NCBI GenBank assembly: GCA_014155875.1
Contig: JACEFZ010027759.1
Location: forward strand, 102,203 to 166,202
From: Cepaea nemoralis
Lineage: Eukaryota; Mollusca; Gastropoda; Stylommatophora; Helicidae
Length of the DNA: 64,000 bases
Direction: 5' to 3'
Positions within the stretch are counted from its first letter, which is position 1. Every line of letters starts with the position of its first letter. Under the pieces are notes generated by a model. It saw only the letters and a program-made list of their open reading frames with translations. It was not told the origin of the DNA and did no database searches. Below are positions 20,481 through 32,653 of this stretch, piece by piece. The position numbers and the translations under genes were made by a program.

Positions 20481-21264
20481 CAAAGCATCTTTGTCATGAC
20501 CTCTGTAACTTTATGATGTCTAGAACATCAGGTCCACACACTGGTTCAGCTCGCTCTAATAGAATGTCTGATAACATCCAAATAAATGACAAAATTCCAT
20601 GTAGGCGATCAGACATTTATGGATCTCACACACAATGTTGTGTATCAATGTCCTCATACGCTCCCAGGCCTGCATCCACCACTCTTTATGTCTAGTGTAT
20701 CATGGATTATCCAGCCTCCCAACCTGGGCAGACTGTGGATCAATTCTCCTATCACCGAGGAATAAGCTAAAATGCCAAACAGGCGTTAATGTTGTTTCTG
20801 TCTACTTGAGTGGCATGATCACCACATCCAGTCAGGCACTCTAGTAAAGATTACTGCTACATTTCTACCAGTCTACATCATTCATCTTTCTTGACTTATG
20901 TCTGTTGATAGCAAACCATACAGAAAGACTGTTCCACATCAAGCTAACAGTCCTAGCTTTGTTCTTGTCTTTGCCTGGCTAACTTCTCTGGTTTAGTTCA
21001 GCCTGTTACCTAACCTTTGTGTGTTCACGAGTCATGCATCTCAAGCGAGTCTTTGTTCAGTTGTACAGTCCATTCATCAACCATCAACTCTTAGCTAGTA
21101 TTGTCTCCATCCATACTTGTTATTGTTTTCAAAATGTAATATGGAATGTGACACCCTTCCATCAGATGTTATGACTGTTGAGTAAACTCTACACTACAAC
21201 TAAACTACACATAATGGGAACATAACCTAATCTTTCAAGAATCAACAATGGCACAATGTACTAC
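20481..21264. other. Intron sequence, nothing recognised
   Basis: Part of PCID2 intron 3, downstream of exon 3. No open frame with family similarity, no repeat unit and no tRNA-like head seen. Confidence 0.5.
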
Positions 21265-21386
21265 CTGAGGTGGGCTGCAGCCATCTCATCAAAGGGTGAA
21301 TCCAACACACGTCTGCAATGTGCATCAGCTTTCTCCAGTTGTAGATTTGGGCTGGCCACATGTGGGTCCCGAAATGACAGTAGGCG
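21265..21386 (-). CDS. PCID2: PCID2 exon 3
   Basis: A 122-bp exon with an acceptor ending tgttacag and a donor gtagta. It encodes RLLSFRDPHVASPNLQLEK, then residues ending in PFDEMAAAHLR. This matches the conserved PCID2 segment 'LVSFKHPHVANPRL ... PYDEMFAAHLR'. The final Arg codon is split: AG here plus A of exon 4. The exon lies in otherwise non-coding sequence between decayed LINE fragments. Confidence 0.92.
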
Positions 21387-21579
21387 CTGTAACACATAAT
21401 TATGTAAAGCCATAATATTATGATGGTTAGTACACGTAGCTTACCATCACAATGGTGCAGGAATCAGTACCTTATAGGGATATGGTTCTGTTTAACCTGT
21501 AAAGTTCTAGCATTGACAGTCTTGCAAAATGGGTTCCAGAGAATTTTTATGATCACAGATGGTGAGGAAGGAAGTTATT

Positions 21580-21920
21580 ACCCTGCCTCATAATCATCAT
21601 CATTACGCGCCCTGGAAAGTGGTGAAGGCATTCAGGTCCCTCCACAAATCTTGGTCTGAGATCCTTTTGATCAGTTCCACTGATGAACTTTCTCTTCTTA
21701 GACCAACAAGCATAATTTCCTTTGGTATGCCTCTTGCCACTTCAGTCGTTGATCTTTCCAACTGTCACAACGTTCGCCAATACCTTTATTTCTCATAATA
21801 TGACCAAAGAACACTTTTTGTCGCTTTCTTATAGTTCTGCATAATGTTATATTTTCATTAGTCTCTTCCAGGCAATTGTTGTTAGTTACTACGGCCGCCA
21901 AAGATGTCAAAGACTACCAA
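21580..21920 (-). pseudogene. Decayed LINE 3' end
   Basis: The minus strand encodes TIRKRQKVFFGHIMRNKGI then QRLKWQEAYQRKL and a LWRDLNAF-like end, the usual end of LINE polyproteins. It lies about 200 bp upstream of PCID2 exon 3. Confidence 0.55.
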
Positions 21921-22466
21921 TTCAATGTGAACGCTTAACACTTCACACCAGTGGCTGCCATGGTACTCCTTTTACCTTTACAAAAATGAGGTTTTTCAAA
22001 AAATTGTTGAAAATACTTTTGACAGCAAACATGTGTAATCTTAAAGTTTTGAAACAGGCTGAGGCACAAATACAACTTAACACAAACATCAGAATGAGGC
22101 TGTCAACATTTTTAGCAACATTATGAGAAGAGAAAAACTAGAAAATGAACTAGAATATTTTAGAAATAAAACAATTTAAAGAAACAGAGAAAAGGGAAGA
22201 TCATGAGAGAAAATTCTTTACAGTTTGTTATCATGGCATGGAAAATAAAAAGCATAGAAACTGATACATTCTGTTGAAGATTGTGAAATGTACAGAAGAT
22301 TGACTGCCTATTTCAGTTGGCAGGACACTTGATGATGATGATTATATTGAATAATGGTTATGGATACAGTACAATTCCTTGTAAATTATTTTCCAGGGTA
22401 CAACTGAATGAAGGCAAGCAGCAAGCAGACAAAACAAATCTCAACTAGCAACATAAAAGAATCAAT
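21921..22466. other. Intron sequence, nothing recognised
   Basis: Part of PCID2 intron 2. AT-rich; possible LINE 3' debris on the plus strand near 22240-22340, but too weak to call. Confidence 0.4.
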
Positions 22467-22689
22467 ATGCTATATGTTCCACACTGCTTTGGGATAATCT
22501 TGTCCCTCCCTCTATCTGTGAAGTCCCACCCTGGTATCTCACCCAGCTGCACTTATCTGTTGATATACACTATTACATCATCTCCATTTCCAACTCTGCT
22601 CTCTCACTGTACCACTCCCTATATCCTCTTGCAAAGAAGTTTATGTGCACTTGGTGATATTTTCCTATCTCTGCGCGAGTTGTTTTTTC

Positions 22690-22975
22690 TTTTTAACTCG
22701 CTCGCTTTCAACACTACTCACACTACTTCCAGTAATGCTGGACTGAATTTTTTGTGTGGTTTCGCTTTTACTTATTAACAGTGTCCCTCACCATCAGGCA
22801 AACCCACTCCGACTTCAGAGGTACTTGTAATTAATTTCCCCAAGATAAGAATGATGGATCAACATTTTAGTCCAACTTTCCAGTGTAGGGGTGGAACCCC
22901 TTACCTCGGCATCAGCACACCAGGTGTTTAAGAACATGTGTTCTTATCCATTCGGCCATGCTAACCTTCTGTGCA
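22690..22975 (-). mobile_element. tRNA-Ser/Leu-like SINE, family 2
   Basis: The minus strand starts gttagcatggccgaatgg (box A), has ggggttccacccctac (box B), and runs to a tail at acaagcgagcgag-like sequence near 22690. It shows the empty site for the insertion found in the copy at 10370. Confidence 0.82.
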
Positions 22976-23711
22976 TGAGTGAATCCATTTCTTTCAAACA
23001 GGGACATGTTTGACCTGCATCGCTTGCATAATTATCTTCACTGCCATCTTCATCCATGATATCCCTCCCCCTGAGCCTTACTCCCTAGCTGTCAGTGATG
23101 TTGTTATGTAGCGACTGTTGTTGGATGTCACTTGTGACCCTTAAATAGACCTTTGCATGGTCAACGCTTATCTGGACCTGGGAGAAGTCCAAGCCTGAAC
23201 TGCCTTGTTTTTATGGCAGTATCTTTAGTGCAGTCCTGTACTACTTGCATCCCTTTGTTTTGGACATACTCTAATCTTTCTCACTATGTTGCCAACAGTG
23301 TTAGTACACCTAGCCAAAACTCAAAAACAGAAGGACCTCAAGATGCTATAAGCAGAATGATAATCTCTATTCCATATAAGTGGCTGCCAGAGTTTTCAGT
23401 GTTGCCAATCCACATTTGCCAGGATATATTGTATGACATCAATCAGTGAATTGCACTGCAGTGTTTCATGATTGGTTGGATTTTTCAGTTAGGTATTTTA
23501 GATTCGAGTAGCCAACACTGCACCGACCTTCCTTAACTGCCTCTTACAACACTTGGTAGATTACAATTTTACTATTCACTGCTTCCCTAATGTGCACCAA
23601 GTAGCACATGTGCATTATACACAAGTTTTACTGTGCAATACACCCCACAATGCTGTGGAAAAAGAATAAACACAGTGTATACAAGTCACAATTTAATTGG
23701 TCAAAACTCAC
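22976..23711. other. Intron sequence, nothing recognised
   Basis: Part of PCID2 intron 2. A 98-codon frame at 23153-23449 has no recognisable motif. Confidence 0.45.
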
Positions 23712-23753
23712 CGCAGCTTCATCACTATCACTATTCTGAACAGCCTCGTTAAC
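23712..23753 (-). CDS. PCID2: PCID2 exon 2
   Basis: A 42-bp phase-0 exon encoding VNEAVQNSDSDEAA, between an acceptor ending tttttcctag and a donor gtgagt. It matches the region just after the N-terminal YLQQ-like motif of PCID2, where known proteins have a helix of the form V-x-EAI. It is too short to be found by open-frame length; the call rests on its splice signals and the phase agreement with exons 1 and 3. Confidence 0.8.
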
Positions 23754-24129
23754 CTAGGAAAAAATACAATCCACATTTTAAATACCAAAATGCATGTAAC
23801 TATATAAGATTGCCTTATATATTTATATTCTTATAATTAAATGGCTATAGACAATTACTATCTTCTTATACAAACTGACAAAATATCACAAAGGAAAGTC
23901 AATGAAAGCAAAGGAAAGGCAGTAAACTAACAAAAGTGGGGCAATAAAGACAAAGAAAAGGTAATACAATAACAAAGAGTGAGCAACAAAGGCAAAAACA
24001 ATGAAATAACAAGGGGAGGGCACAAGAAAGGTAAAACATCATTTGGTGAAGTGCGTTGCACTGCTTCATCAAGCCTGTGGCTTAGTACATATGAGGTCAA
24101 CAAGCATTTTTTTCAGGTTTGCTTTCCCT

Positions 24130-24560
24130 AGCCTTGAGTGTCTCGTCTGGTGTTTGTCCATCAAGTATGATGATGACCATTCATTTCATCCAGGTGGGGG
24201 GAAGGGTGTTTGATCTCCAAGTCTTGCTGTCTCTCGATCTGGATGCACACGCTTACAAACTGCTGGTTGTCTTCATCTTATCCATCCACGTGTATTGTTG
24301 TCTATCTCTTGCTCACATAGTTTCAACTTTTCCATCCAGTATGGTTTTTATTTTCTCATTACTATTAACAAGGCCAAAATATTTGACTTATCTCTTTCTT
24401 ATTTCTTCCATCTGATCACATTATGTTTCCAGCTTCTCTAGAACTTCAATATTTGTTTACTTTTGTTTCCATTAAATATAACCTACATTTCTGTGTATAA
24501 ACATTTCCAGGGCGTCAGTTCAGTATTCAAATTGCTTGTTCGTTGTCCATGTTTCTGTAC
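24130..24560 (-). pseudogene. Decayed LINE 3' region
   Basis: The minus strand shows fragments like KEISQIFWPC and HLDEMNGHHHT; the latter recalls DEINGHHHS at the end of the LINE copy at 60430. Heavily degraded. Confidence 0.35.
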
Positions 24561-24561
24561 T

Positions 24562-24741
<180 letters not shown>

Positions 24742-25589
24742 AACACCATTGGGTTGGAATATATACACACACACACACATTTGACTATTCTCAATTTGCA
24801 TTTATTGCTTATCTCTATTCCAACCCAATGTTTTATAACAGTTAAACTCCTACCATCATCTGTTATTTCATGTGCAAAATAAGGACAATGTGTTACTTGT
24901 ACTAGTATTCTCCATTTACTCTAATATCCATTGTTAGTCTCTCCTTTAAACCCCATTTCCTGTGAGCATTAAAATGCATATTAAAATTTCCTCTGACTGT
25001 TGAAAATCTCAAGGAGTAGGCCATAAGGCCAATTAATTGACAAGCGGTTCCAAATGTTGCTGTTTGTAGCCGGGGTGCAGTGTTGGGGTGAGCTCCCAAC
25101 ATTGCTTAAATACCCCAATGGCTCGTGAATACATAACCTCTGCAGCAAAAGTCCAACTCCTGGCCTTCACGTGGTAGAACTGTTTTAACTAACAGGAGAA
25201 GGGGCAACGGCGAGTTTCTGGTGCCGAAAAATAACCAGTATGCTCTGCATGTGTATGCATGTACATGCATGCGCAGACACATGTGTGCGTGCGTACACAT
25301 CTAAACTCGAGTGAGACCAGTCTGCTCTAGTAAAGGAAAGGTTCTGAAGTCGGAGGCAACCAGCCAGGAGGCGCACCACAGAAATCAGGATGCCATGCAT
25401 TTATGCAAAATGGAATATTTCAACTACTGCTAAATGTTATGGTGCTCGCCCTGCTATGGACCCCCAGGCAGGTGCAGTGCCGGGCCCTACGTCTCGAAAG
25501 GGCCCAACCCAAACTACTGGAGGTCCTTCTCAGATGTCCTGTGGAGCCAGGGGACATGAGAATAGAGCGGCCGGCCATACTAAACAAAG

Positions 25590-28500
25590 ACTTAAAATAA
25601 TGCACTGGAATGCGGAGGGAGTCAGCAACAACAAAAATAGAATTAGAAAACATCCTGGATCAAGAAAAAGTAAGCGTATGTTGCTTGCAAAAAACTAACC
25701 TCAACGAAATATAGCCTTCAAAATCAGAGGCTACCAGTGTTACCGATCTGACCGAAAGGACAAGCGAAAAGGTGGGATACTGACCCTTGTAAAAAAATAA
25801 CATCACTGCTTCCCAAATCGAAGTCTACATGGAAGGGGCTGAGTATCAGACACTTAAACTTAAGACAGGCAATACAGACCTACATCAATTACTATTGTCC
25901 AAGTGACCACCCACAGGCACTGGAAACACTACCATTAAAGAAAAAATGATTGTGTGTGGCGATTTCAACAGCCACTCGCAGAGCTGGGGCTATGATCACA
26001 TGGACCAGAGAGGAGAGAGACTGGAAGACTGGCAGGATGAGAATAGATTCATCTTGATTAACAAGCCATCCGACCCACATACTTTCTACTCAAGATCATG
26101 GCACACTACAACTACACCTGACCTGGCTTTTCATTCACCAGACCTGGAGTGGAACATTACACGAATTGTTGGGAAACAACTTGGTGGCAGTGACCATCGG
26201 CCAGTCTTTCTAACTGTAGAAAATGAGCTTGTAAGTGAAAGCAGCACTCTCTCGAGGTGGAACTACAAGAAAGCAGACTGGGCAATGTACAAGAATCGCA
26301 CCAGCATACTGGTTAGAAACCTGAACACTGAGAAAGACATAAATAAAGTAGTTAAAGAGTTTGGGAAATGCATACTACAGGCAGCGCGAGAAACAGTACC
26401 AAGAGGAGCCCGTAAACAATATAAACCCTACTGGAGTAGTGAACTGGAACAGTTGCATAATGATGTGGAAGTGTGTAGAAAGCAAGCAGAGGCCACATCC
26501 AGCCACAATAAATTCCAGCACGCAAAAGCCAAATTTCAAAGGGCCAAGCTGCAGGCTAGATGGAAAAACTGGCAGGAGAAAACGGAGTCTCTGAACTTTG
26601 AAAGAGACACAAGGAAATTGTGGAAGCTAATAAAACAACTTAACGATGAGGGCACAGGGAGAAACTCAAAAATTGCACTACATAAAGATGGAAACATCTT
26701 AACAAGAAAGCAAGCAGCTGACCATTTTGCGGACTCATTCGCACAAGATAACAATATCGAAATTAGTCCAGAGAAACAACAAGAGATTCGAGAGAAACAG
26801 CAACATACAGGACAGAAGGAAATAGTACATGAGGTTCTGGAGGCACCCATCACAATCAGCGAACTGGAGATAGCCATATCAAAACTGAAAATGAGAAAGT
26901 CACCAGGAGCTGATGGTATCTCCAATGAAATGATCAGGAACCTAGGAACAGAGGCCAAAGCAAAGCTGTTGCAGATCTTCAATAACAGTTGGACCTTAGG
27001 CAGTGTTCCACAAGCCTGGAGAGAAGCAATCATGATACCCCTCCTAAAATCAGGGAAAGATAGTTCCATTGCCTCTAGCTACAGACCAATTAGCCTCACC
27101 AGCTGTCTCTGCAAAACACTGGAGCGCATCATCAATCACAGACTGCAGTGGTACATTGAAAGTAAAAACATCCTTGTGCCACAGCAGGCTGGCTTTAGGC
27201 AGTGCTACTCTACGGAAGATCAGACAACCTACCTCTCTCAAGAAATTGAGGATGCATTCCAAGAGAAGAAGCTGGTGCTTGCGGCATGGATAGATCTGAA
27301 GAAAGCCTTTGACAAAGTCTGGAAAGAAGGTCTGATGAAGAAACTGAGAAACTGCAAAGTCAATGGAAGAATGTACAAATGGGTGAAAGCATACTTGCAC
27401 AACAGAAGAGCCCGAGTACAGATAGACGGACTCAAGAGCAAGAAAGTACTACTGCGTCACGGTGTTCCCCAGGGCGGAGTCTTGTCCCCCACACTTTTTC
27501 TAATCTTCATCAATGATCTCGTTGCTAATCTACCGCATGGAATTAAAGCGGCAATGTACGCCGATGACCTGGTTCTATGGAGCACAAATGAACATGCATC
27601 AGTGGCCACCAGATTGCTACAAAGAGCTGTAGATACATTTGTTGCATGGGCAAATAGATGGTGTGTCAGCATAAACACTGACAAGTGCAGCACCACTCTA
27701 TTTACCCTCTCTCCAAAACAAAAGGCAGGGATCATCCAGATAAATGGAACACCCCTAAGAGAAGATAAAGAACCAACATACCTTGGAGTAACATTTGATG
27801 GCAGGCTGACATGGAGAAAGCACATCAACAAAGCAGTAGCAAAAGCCAGAAGGAAAATAGCCATCCTGAGAAAGCTAAGTGGAACCACATGGGGAGCCAG
27901 TGGGAAAATACTTAGCAAAGTTTATCAACAGAGCATACGACCACACCTGGAATACGGGTCAACTGCTGTGGTGTTCGGCATCAAAAACCACACTACAAGA
28001 GCTGGACAAGGTGCAAAATCAAGCACTTAGAGTCACCACAGGAGGGATGAGATCAACCCCTATAGTGGAAATGGAGAAGATGGGGAGGACACAAGCACTG
28101 AGAGAGCGCAGAGATACGAAAACTGTACAAGCAGAAAAGGTCCTCAGCTTGCCAGGCCACCCTATGAAGAACAGATTTGAAAACCTAGCTATGGGGCGGT
28201 TAAAAAGAAGTAGTTTTATCCACCAGGCCAAACGACTCTGCAGAGAAACCACCGATCTGCCCACAGTTGGTATCCCCCTAACAACTATTCCTGATCGAAC
28301 TCCATGGAAAGATGAACATAGACTATCATTACAAATCCAGACAAAAGTGAGAGGAATATTTGGCAAGGAAGAACAGAACAGTGTGCAGCGCAGAACAGCC
28401 ACTCTCAGCTTCCTTGATGAAGAATACCCACAGGACCTCTGGATCCGAGTCTACACAGATGGGTCAGCACAAAATGCTGTTCGAAATGGAGGAGAGGGAG

Positions 28501-29205
28501 TGTACATAGAATACCCAAATAATACTAGGGACACAGCCAGAGTACCGACAGGAAAGTACTGCCATAACTATGATGCTGAAATTGAGGCAATCAAGATAGC
28601 AACAGAGAAATTACTAAATACCAGCAATGGTACACAACCTGTGGTGCTATTGACAGATGCAAAATCAGTACTCGAGGCGCTCCTGTCTGGGAAATTGCCA
28701 GTACTAAGGACACTACTTTCTGAACTTAGCAGTCAGCATAAGGTCACCATACAGTGGATACCATCCCACTGTAGAGTACCCGGAAACGAAAGAGCTGATC
28801 AATTGGCTAAGGAAGGAGCCAAAGAAGAACAGTCTGAAGTGCCCGTTACATACCACCGAAAGAAAAAGTATGATCAAATCAGTCAGAAAGCCACCAAAAC
28901 CTGCTCAAGATGACTACCACATTATGGACAGACCAGAACAAGTCATTATTCTGTGCCTCAGAACAGGACACAATATATTACGCAACCACATGTATACAAA
29001 ATTCAAGATTGGTGAAACAGCCATGTGCACATGTGGATTGGCGTCGCAGACAGCAGTGCACATACTCCAAGACTGCCCAAAATATAACATATCTAGGCAA
29101 ACCTTCTGGCCTAGAGAGATGACAGTGGAAGATAAACTCTATGGACCGCTGTGTGAACTAAAAAAGACAGTTAAATTCATACAAGAGACAACATTGCAGT
29201 TATAG
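25590..29205 (+). pseudogene. Nearly full-length I-superfamily LINE: endonuclease, reverse transcriptase, RNase H
   Basis: Domains in order: an apurinic-like endonuclease starting KIMHWNAEGVSNN (25594), with CGDFNSHSQSWGYD (25955) and GGSDHRPV (26180); a reverse transcriptase with SPGADGISNEMIRN, SYRPISLTSCLCKTLERIIN, WIDLKKAFDKVW, GVPQGGVLSPTLFLIFINDL and the catalytic MYADDLVLW; an RNase H with VYTDGSAQ, DAEIEAIKIA, LLTDAKSVLEAL and IPSHCRVPGNERADQLAK; and a C-terminal CTCG...HILQDCPKY knuckle. The main open frame is 25946-28030, continued after a frame shift near 27975 (27879-28913) and another near 28865 (28870-29205). The endonuclease is also broken by shifts, and the expected catalytic QET reads QKT. 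It therefore cannot be active as it stands. The clade (I, Ingi/Vingi or Nimbus-like) needs a tree. Confidence 0.9.
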
Positions 29206-29223
29206 ACATATTTCAAGTGAACG

Positions 29224-29295
29224 AAAGAAGAAGAAGAAGAAGAAGAAGAAGAAGAAGAAGAAGAAGAAGAAGAAGAAGAAGAAGAAGAAGAAGAA
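29224..29295 (+). repeat. (GAA)n tail of the LINE
   Basis: About 24 GAA units begin 19 bases after the last LINE stop codon and act as its 3' tail. The sequence after the tail, aattgacaag (29294-29303), recurs at 25035-25044 and may be the target duplication, which would put the element's 5' end near 25045. Confidence 0.85.
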
Positions 29296-29303
29296 TTGAC
29301 AAG

Positions 29304-30061
29304 TGTCAGGAAAGACAAAATACTCATGGCTAATTAGAGACTGTAACCTTGGATAGAATGCATCCCGAAGATGGACACACTGGCTTCCGGAGTGCATAAG
29401 GGATGTATTTACTTAAAAGAGTAGTGGAAAAGAAGGATGAACTTATCAAAGGATTTGCTGCTTGTGTGTGTGAGAGTTTGGTGCATTGTTCATGTTTTGA
29501 AATTATCACAGTATGTTCACTACCATTTAATGTGTATTCTCACAGACACGAAGCTACAAAATTGCCAGTTTTGGAGAGAATCTACATTCAATGTTCAATT
29601 CTCCACGACATCCATGTATATTATTATTATTATAATTATAATATTATAACAACAGTGAGGTATATAACTAACACCAATGACCAATGTTGTTCACTCATTT
29701 GAATGAAAGTAACTTAGTTACTAACTACAACGATGAGAACATATCTGGACAAATGTCAACAGATACCGCAAGACAGTTAGTTGAATTATGAATTAGTTTC
29801 ATATCCTGATTATCCTTTACAGAACATTGCAGTCAACCCCAGCATTTTTTGGCCGATTGTGATTTTTTAGTAAGTTTTATTTATGTTCAATTAGTTGAAT
29901 TAGTTTACAATGCTTTCTGAAAGACCAGCATTCATTGTATACAATTATACATTATAAAAACCAACGCAAGGCTGTCGGCTGCCAAATCGCCCGCATGTCT
30001 TTAGAACGCGGTATACGGGATTACGAACTGTGTCCGTAATCCCTTCGCCACATAGTCGGCA
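29304..30061. other. Intron sequence, nothing recognised
   Basis: PCID2 intron 1 after the LINE tail. It contains an AT-rich simple stretch near 29615-29650. Short frames have no motif. Confidence 0.5.
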
Positions 30062-30086
30062 ACCCCCCCCCCCCCCCCCCCCCCCT
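30062..30086. repeat. Poly-C tract
   Basis: About 24 consecutive C in PCID2 intron 1, roughly 200 bases downstream of exon 1 on the minus strand. The transcript would carry a G run here. Confidence 0.95.
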
Positions 30087-30285
30087 CAATGAATGAAATT
30101 GAAAAGAAAGAAAGAAAAAGAAAAGCACGGTAAAAAATAAAAATCTTACGGCTTGAAATAGTTAAGTAGGCATGTAATTGCAATGTTTAAATTATGCTAA
30201 CTCAACTCTCTCAATCTGAAATGACGCGGTTTTTTTTTTTTTTTAAGCAACATGAAAGTCAGATACTTAATTCAAGTTTACTAAC

Positions 30286-30321
30286 CGAATGCAAGTACGA
30301 ATTTAGAGACGTTTTCGCCAT
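30286..30321 (-). CDS. PCID2: PCID2 exon 1 (start codon exon)
   Basis: This is the first coding exon of a PCI-domain protein 2 homologue. In animals PCID2 (yeast Thp1) is a TREX-2 subunit that works with GANP/Sac3 and DSS1 at the nuclear pore in mRNA export. The exon encodes MAKTSLNSYLHS, which lines up with the conserved PCID2 N-terminus (MA, then a short run ending in YLQQ-like residues). The ATG is the complement of 30319-30321. The exon ends in phase 0 at a donor reading gttagt. The start was chosen because the next exon joins in phase and continues the family alignment. Upstream on the minus strand (30322 onward) is the likely 5' UTR and promoter; I saw no TATA box there. Confidence 0.85.
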
Positions 30322-30679
30322 TTTGAAAACAAACTCAGAGTGATGTCCCATAACGTTCCGTCTGTTGTTCCGTAGTACAAGTTTAGTTGCATATTTATTC
30401 CAGAGCGTCGCAATCAACTCCCTATCCCATAGTTTAATGGACTGTTTGTAATTTTCAAGCCAATTTTACTTTAAGTAGTTTGCCACTGCTTTCTGACAGG
30501 CTGACGCTCATTATGAAAATCAATGCAAGTAGATCTGCTCCCAAATCTTGACTTCGAACCTAGTTATGTAGCACGGGTTTATAGAGTATTAATTATAGAG
30601 TTACAGAGTCCGTTGTTAGCTAGTTAGTTAGTCAGTCAGTCAGTCAGTCACCATATCATTCTCATCGCACATGGAACTA

Positions 30680-30950
30680 GTTGCTGGAAGTGGCTGCTCT
30701 CATCAGAAGAAGACAGCCCACATGTTTGGGGCAAGACTTGAGAACGGGAAAGCTAGAGTATGTCGTCACAACAAGAAGGCTGGAGGGGAAGAGAGGATGG
30801 AGGGGCAGGGGCAACGAGAAAATGCTGAACAGTCTGAGATCATTGCAGTGAAGAAAGTCGGTATCAGAAATGATTGAAGCACAAGAGACAAAAGATTGTG
30901 GACAGACATGGTAACCAAGGACGCACGGCATGGACTATAAGAAGAAATCG
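30680..30950 (+). pseudogene. Decayed LINE 3' end
   Basis: Plus strand, with an EDSPHVWGKT-like and REDGGAGATRKC stretch and the end sequence ggcatggactataagaagaa, shared with the minus-strand copy at 2575-2850. It sits just upstream of the PCID2 start and may be close to or within its promoter region. Confidence 0.5.
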
Positions 30951-31014
30951 TGCGTGCACAGCCGGTTGCCCTTTGTTCTTGTTTGGGGCACACTCTTAAA
31001 GTTTTTTAATCTAA

Positions 31015-31836
31015 TTAATGATTATATGTCCGTCTCGCCTTTCTTCTGAGCGTCGATCGTCGACCAGATCCCCTCGTCACACCTCGCTGTCTCATGTTTA
31101 CCAGACTATGGTGATCCATTTGCTCCTCCGAGGTGTACACGTGTTCCCACAAGGCCGCAACCACGTCTGTCTTGTCATGCATCAATACTCCACCAAGTTT
31201 TGCCGAGCCAGCCAATCTGTCCGCCTGTTCATTCCCCAGAACACCGGCATGCCCCGGAGAAAAGATCCAGGTGATGCTTGCTACCCGTGACCTCCGAAGC
31301 GAAGCAAGCCACTCTGCACGAAGCTTGCCTGTTCTCACCCTCCTCATCATGCTTTCTGAGTCAGTTACAGTCACAATGTGTGTGAATGTGTCGTGTTCTC
31401 TATCCAGCGGAACGCTGCACTGACAGCCTCCACCTCCATTCTTAAGCTAGATGTTGTGTCATCATACGCCAGGCTCTCCTGCACCAAACGCCGACCATTA
31501 GCTTTTGCTAAGAACCCCCAGGCACTTCTCCTACCTCTCAACACCGACCCATCCGTGTAGATAATCACATCACCCGGGCGAGAATTATCCTGAATTAGTT
31601 GCTGAATTTCCACTTCCGTGGCCCCTGTTGGCCGCTCCCTGCACTCCTGGCTCAATGTGATTATAACTGCACAAGTCTGACTGCTCCGCTGGTACACTGA
31701 CCCACTCATCTCCTCGCCTGATGTTCTCCAAGGGGCACACCTGTCTGATCGTATCCTCCGCCTGAGCCATCCTGAGGATGGGGACGGAGCGCTTATGGGA
31801 ATGTCCCGAATTCTGTGATGTCGGTTCCTAAATCAA
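31015..31836. mobile_element. I-type LINE 3' end with a 5' inversion
   Basis: From 31770 down to 31015 the minus strand encodes RNase H: IIYTDGSVLRGRRSAWGF, RMEVEAVSAAFRW, VTDSESMMRR, IFSPGHAGVLGNEQADRLAG. From about 31773 the plus strand carries the final segment of the same element (gatggggacggagcgctta ... ggttcctaaatcaatcaatc). The two parts are adjacent segments of the LINE in opposite orientation, with about 45 bases missing between them. This is the structure produced by twin priming. The tail is (AATC)n. Confidence 0.82.
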
Positions 31837-32015
31837 TCAATCTTACAGTTTGTTTTTTTAAAGTCGGCGTTTCTGGTATCACATTATGACTTTCAGCTTT
31901 TGTATTGTCTAATGTGTACTCTAATCCCAACTTTTTCATATGCAGAGAAAAAGAGTAAGTATGTCAGTGTAAAGTTTGTAACATGCCTTCTTTCTTGGAC
32001 ATCCGCACTTATATT

Positions 32016-32395
32016 TATTATTAAGAACATTAAGGGGATTGGCGGGTTCTATCCGCCAGCACCCCTCCACGACAAACTTCTATACGCTATCCAGTTTCAT
32101 TGCATGTGTATATACATTATCATTTCAACTACAGGGCTGTTGATGCAAGCTCGTTAATATTTATACAATATGTTGCAAGCAGATGTGCAGCATTCTACAA
32201 AATTTACATATATTTAAATAGTTTTATCTAGCTTCTGATCGCAGGTCTGCAGTAATCAAGCTATTTCAAACTCAAAAATATTGGCTTGAAACTGAAATGA
32301 TAAGACTCTATGTAACGAAACAACTATAAAAGATAAGGTTGTCTCCCTTTGACTAAACAAAATCGTTGTTAGTACGCTTGCCTAACTAAAGAAAC
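32016..32395. mobile_element. Penelope-type terminal segment, copy A
   Basis: Begins ttaagaacattaagggg and carries a short hairpin-like ggcggg...atccgcc, then an AT-rich stretch ending near cttgcctaactaaag. Equivalent segments start at about 39580 and 50281. The first bases also occur at the junction before the Penelope-like elements (37789 and 48498), suggesting this is that element's terminal repeat. Confidence 0.55.
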
Positions 32396-32504
32396 AGCGG
32401 TCTGCCCAATGCGACATTTAAAAAAATAAAATTCTGTAAATTATGTGGAAAGGAAATATGATGAGTAAACAGGCCGCCATACTTCATTGCGGACCTAGAT
32501 GACT

Positions 32505-32641
32505 AGATGATCTCGTGGTGTAGTGGTTAAACCGCTTGCCTCGCGCTCCGAAGGAAGTGGGCTTGTTATCGGACACCGGGATTCGGTTCATGGGTGTAAT
32601 TGTCTGAGAGCATCCTGTGGGGCCACCACTGGAAATATAGT
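32505..32641 (+). mobile_element. tRNA-like SINE, family 4, copy A
   Basis: Head ctcgtggtgtagtggttaaa contains tggtgtagtgg, a good match to box A; ggattcggttc is box B-like. Body continues as catcctgtggggcc. It is interrupted at 32654 by a 555-bp insert. Confidence 0.75.
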
Positions 32642-32653
32642 GTGTGTGGTTGT

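Noticed and set aside
25390..25590. ORF1 (gag-like) of the large LINE
   Set aside because: The frame is open, but I see no zinc knuckle or other gag motif; left as possible 5' UTR.
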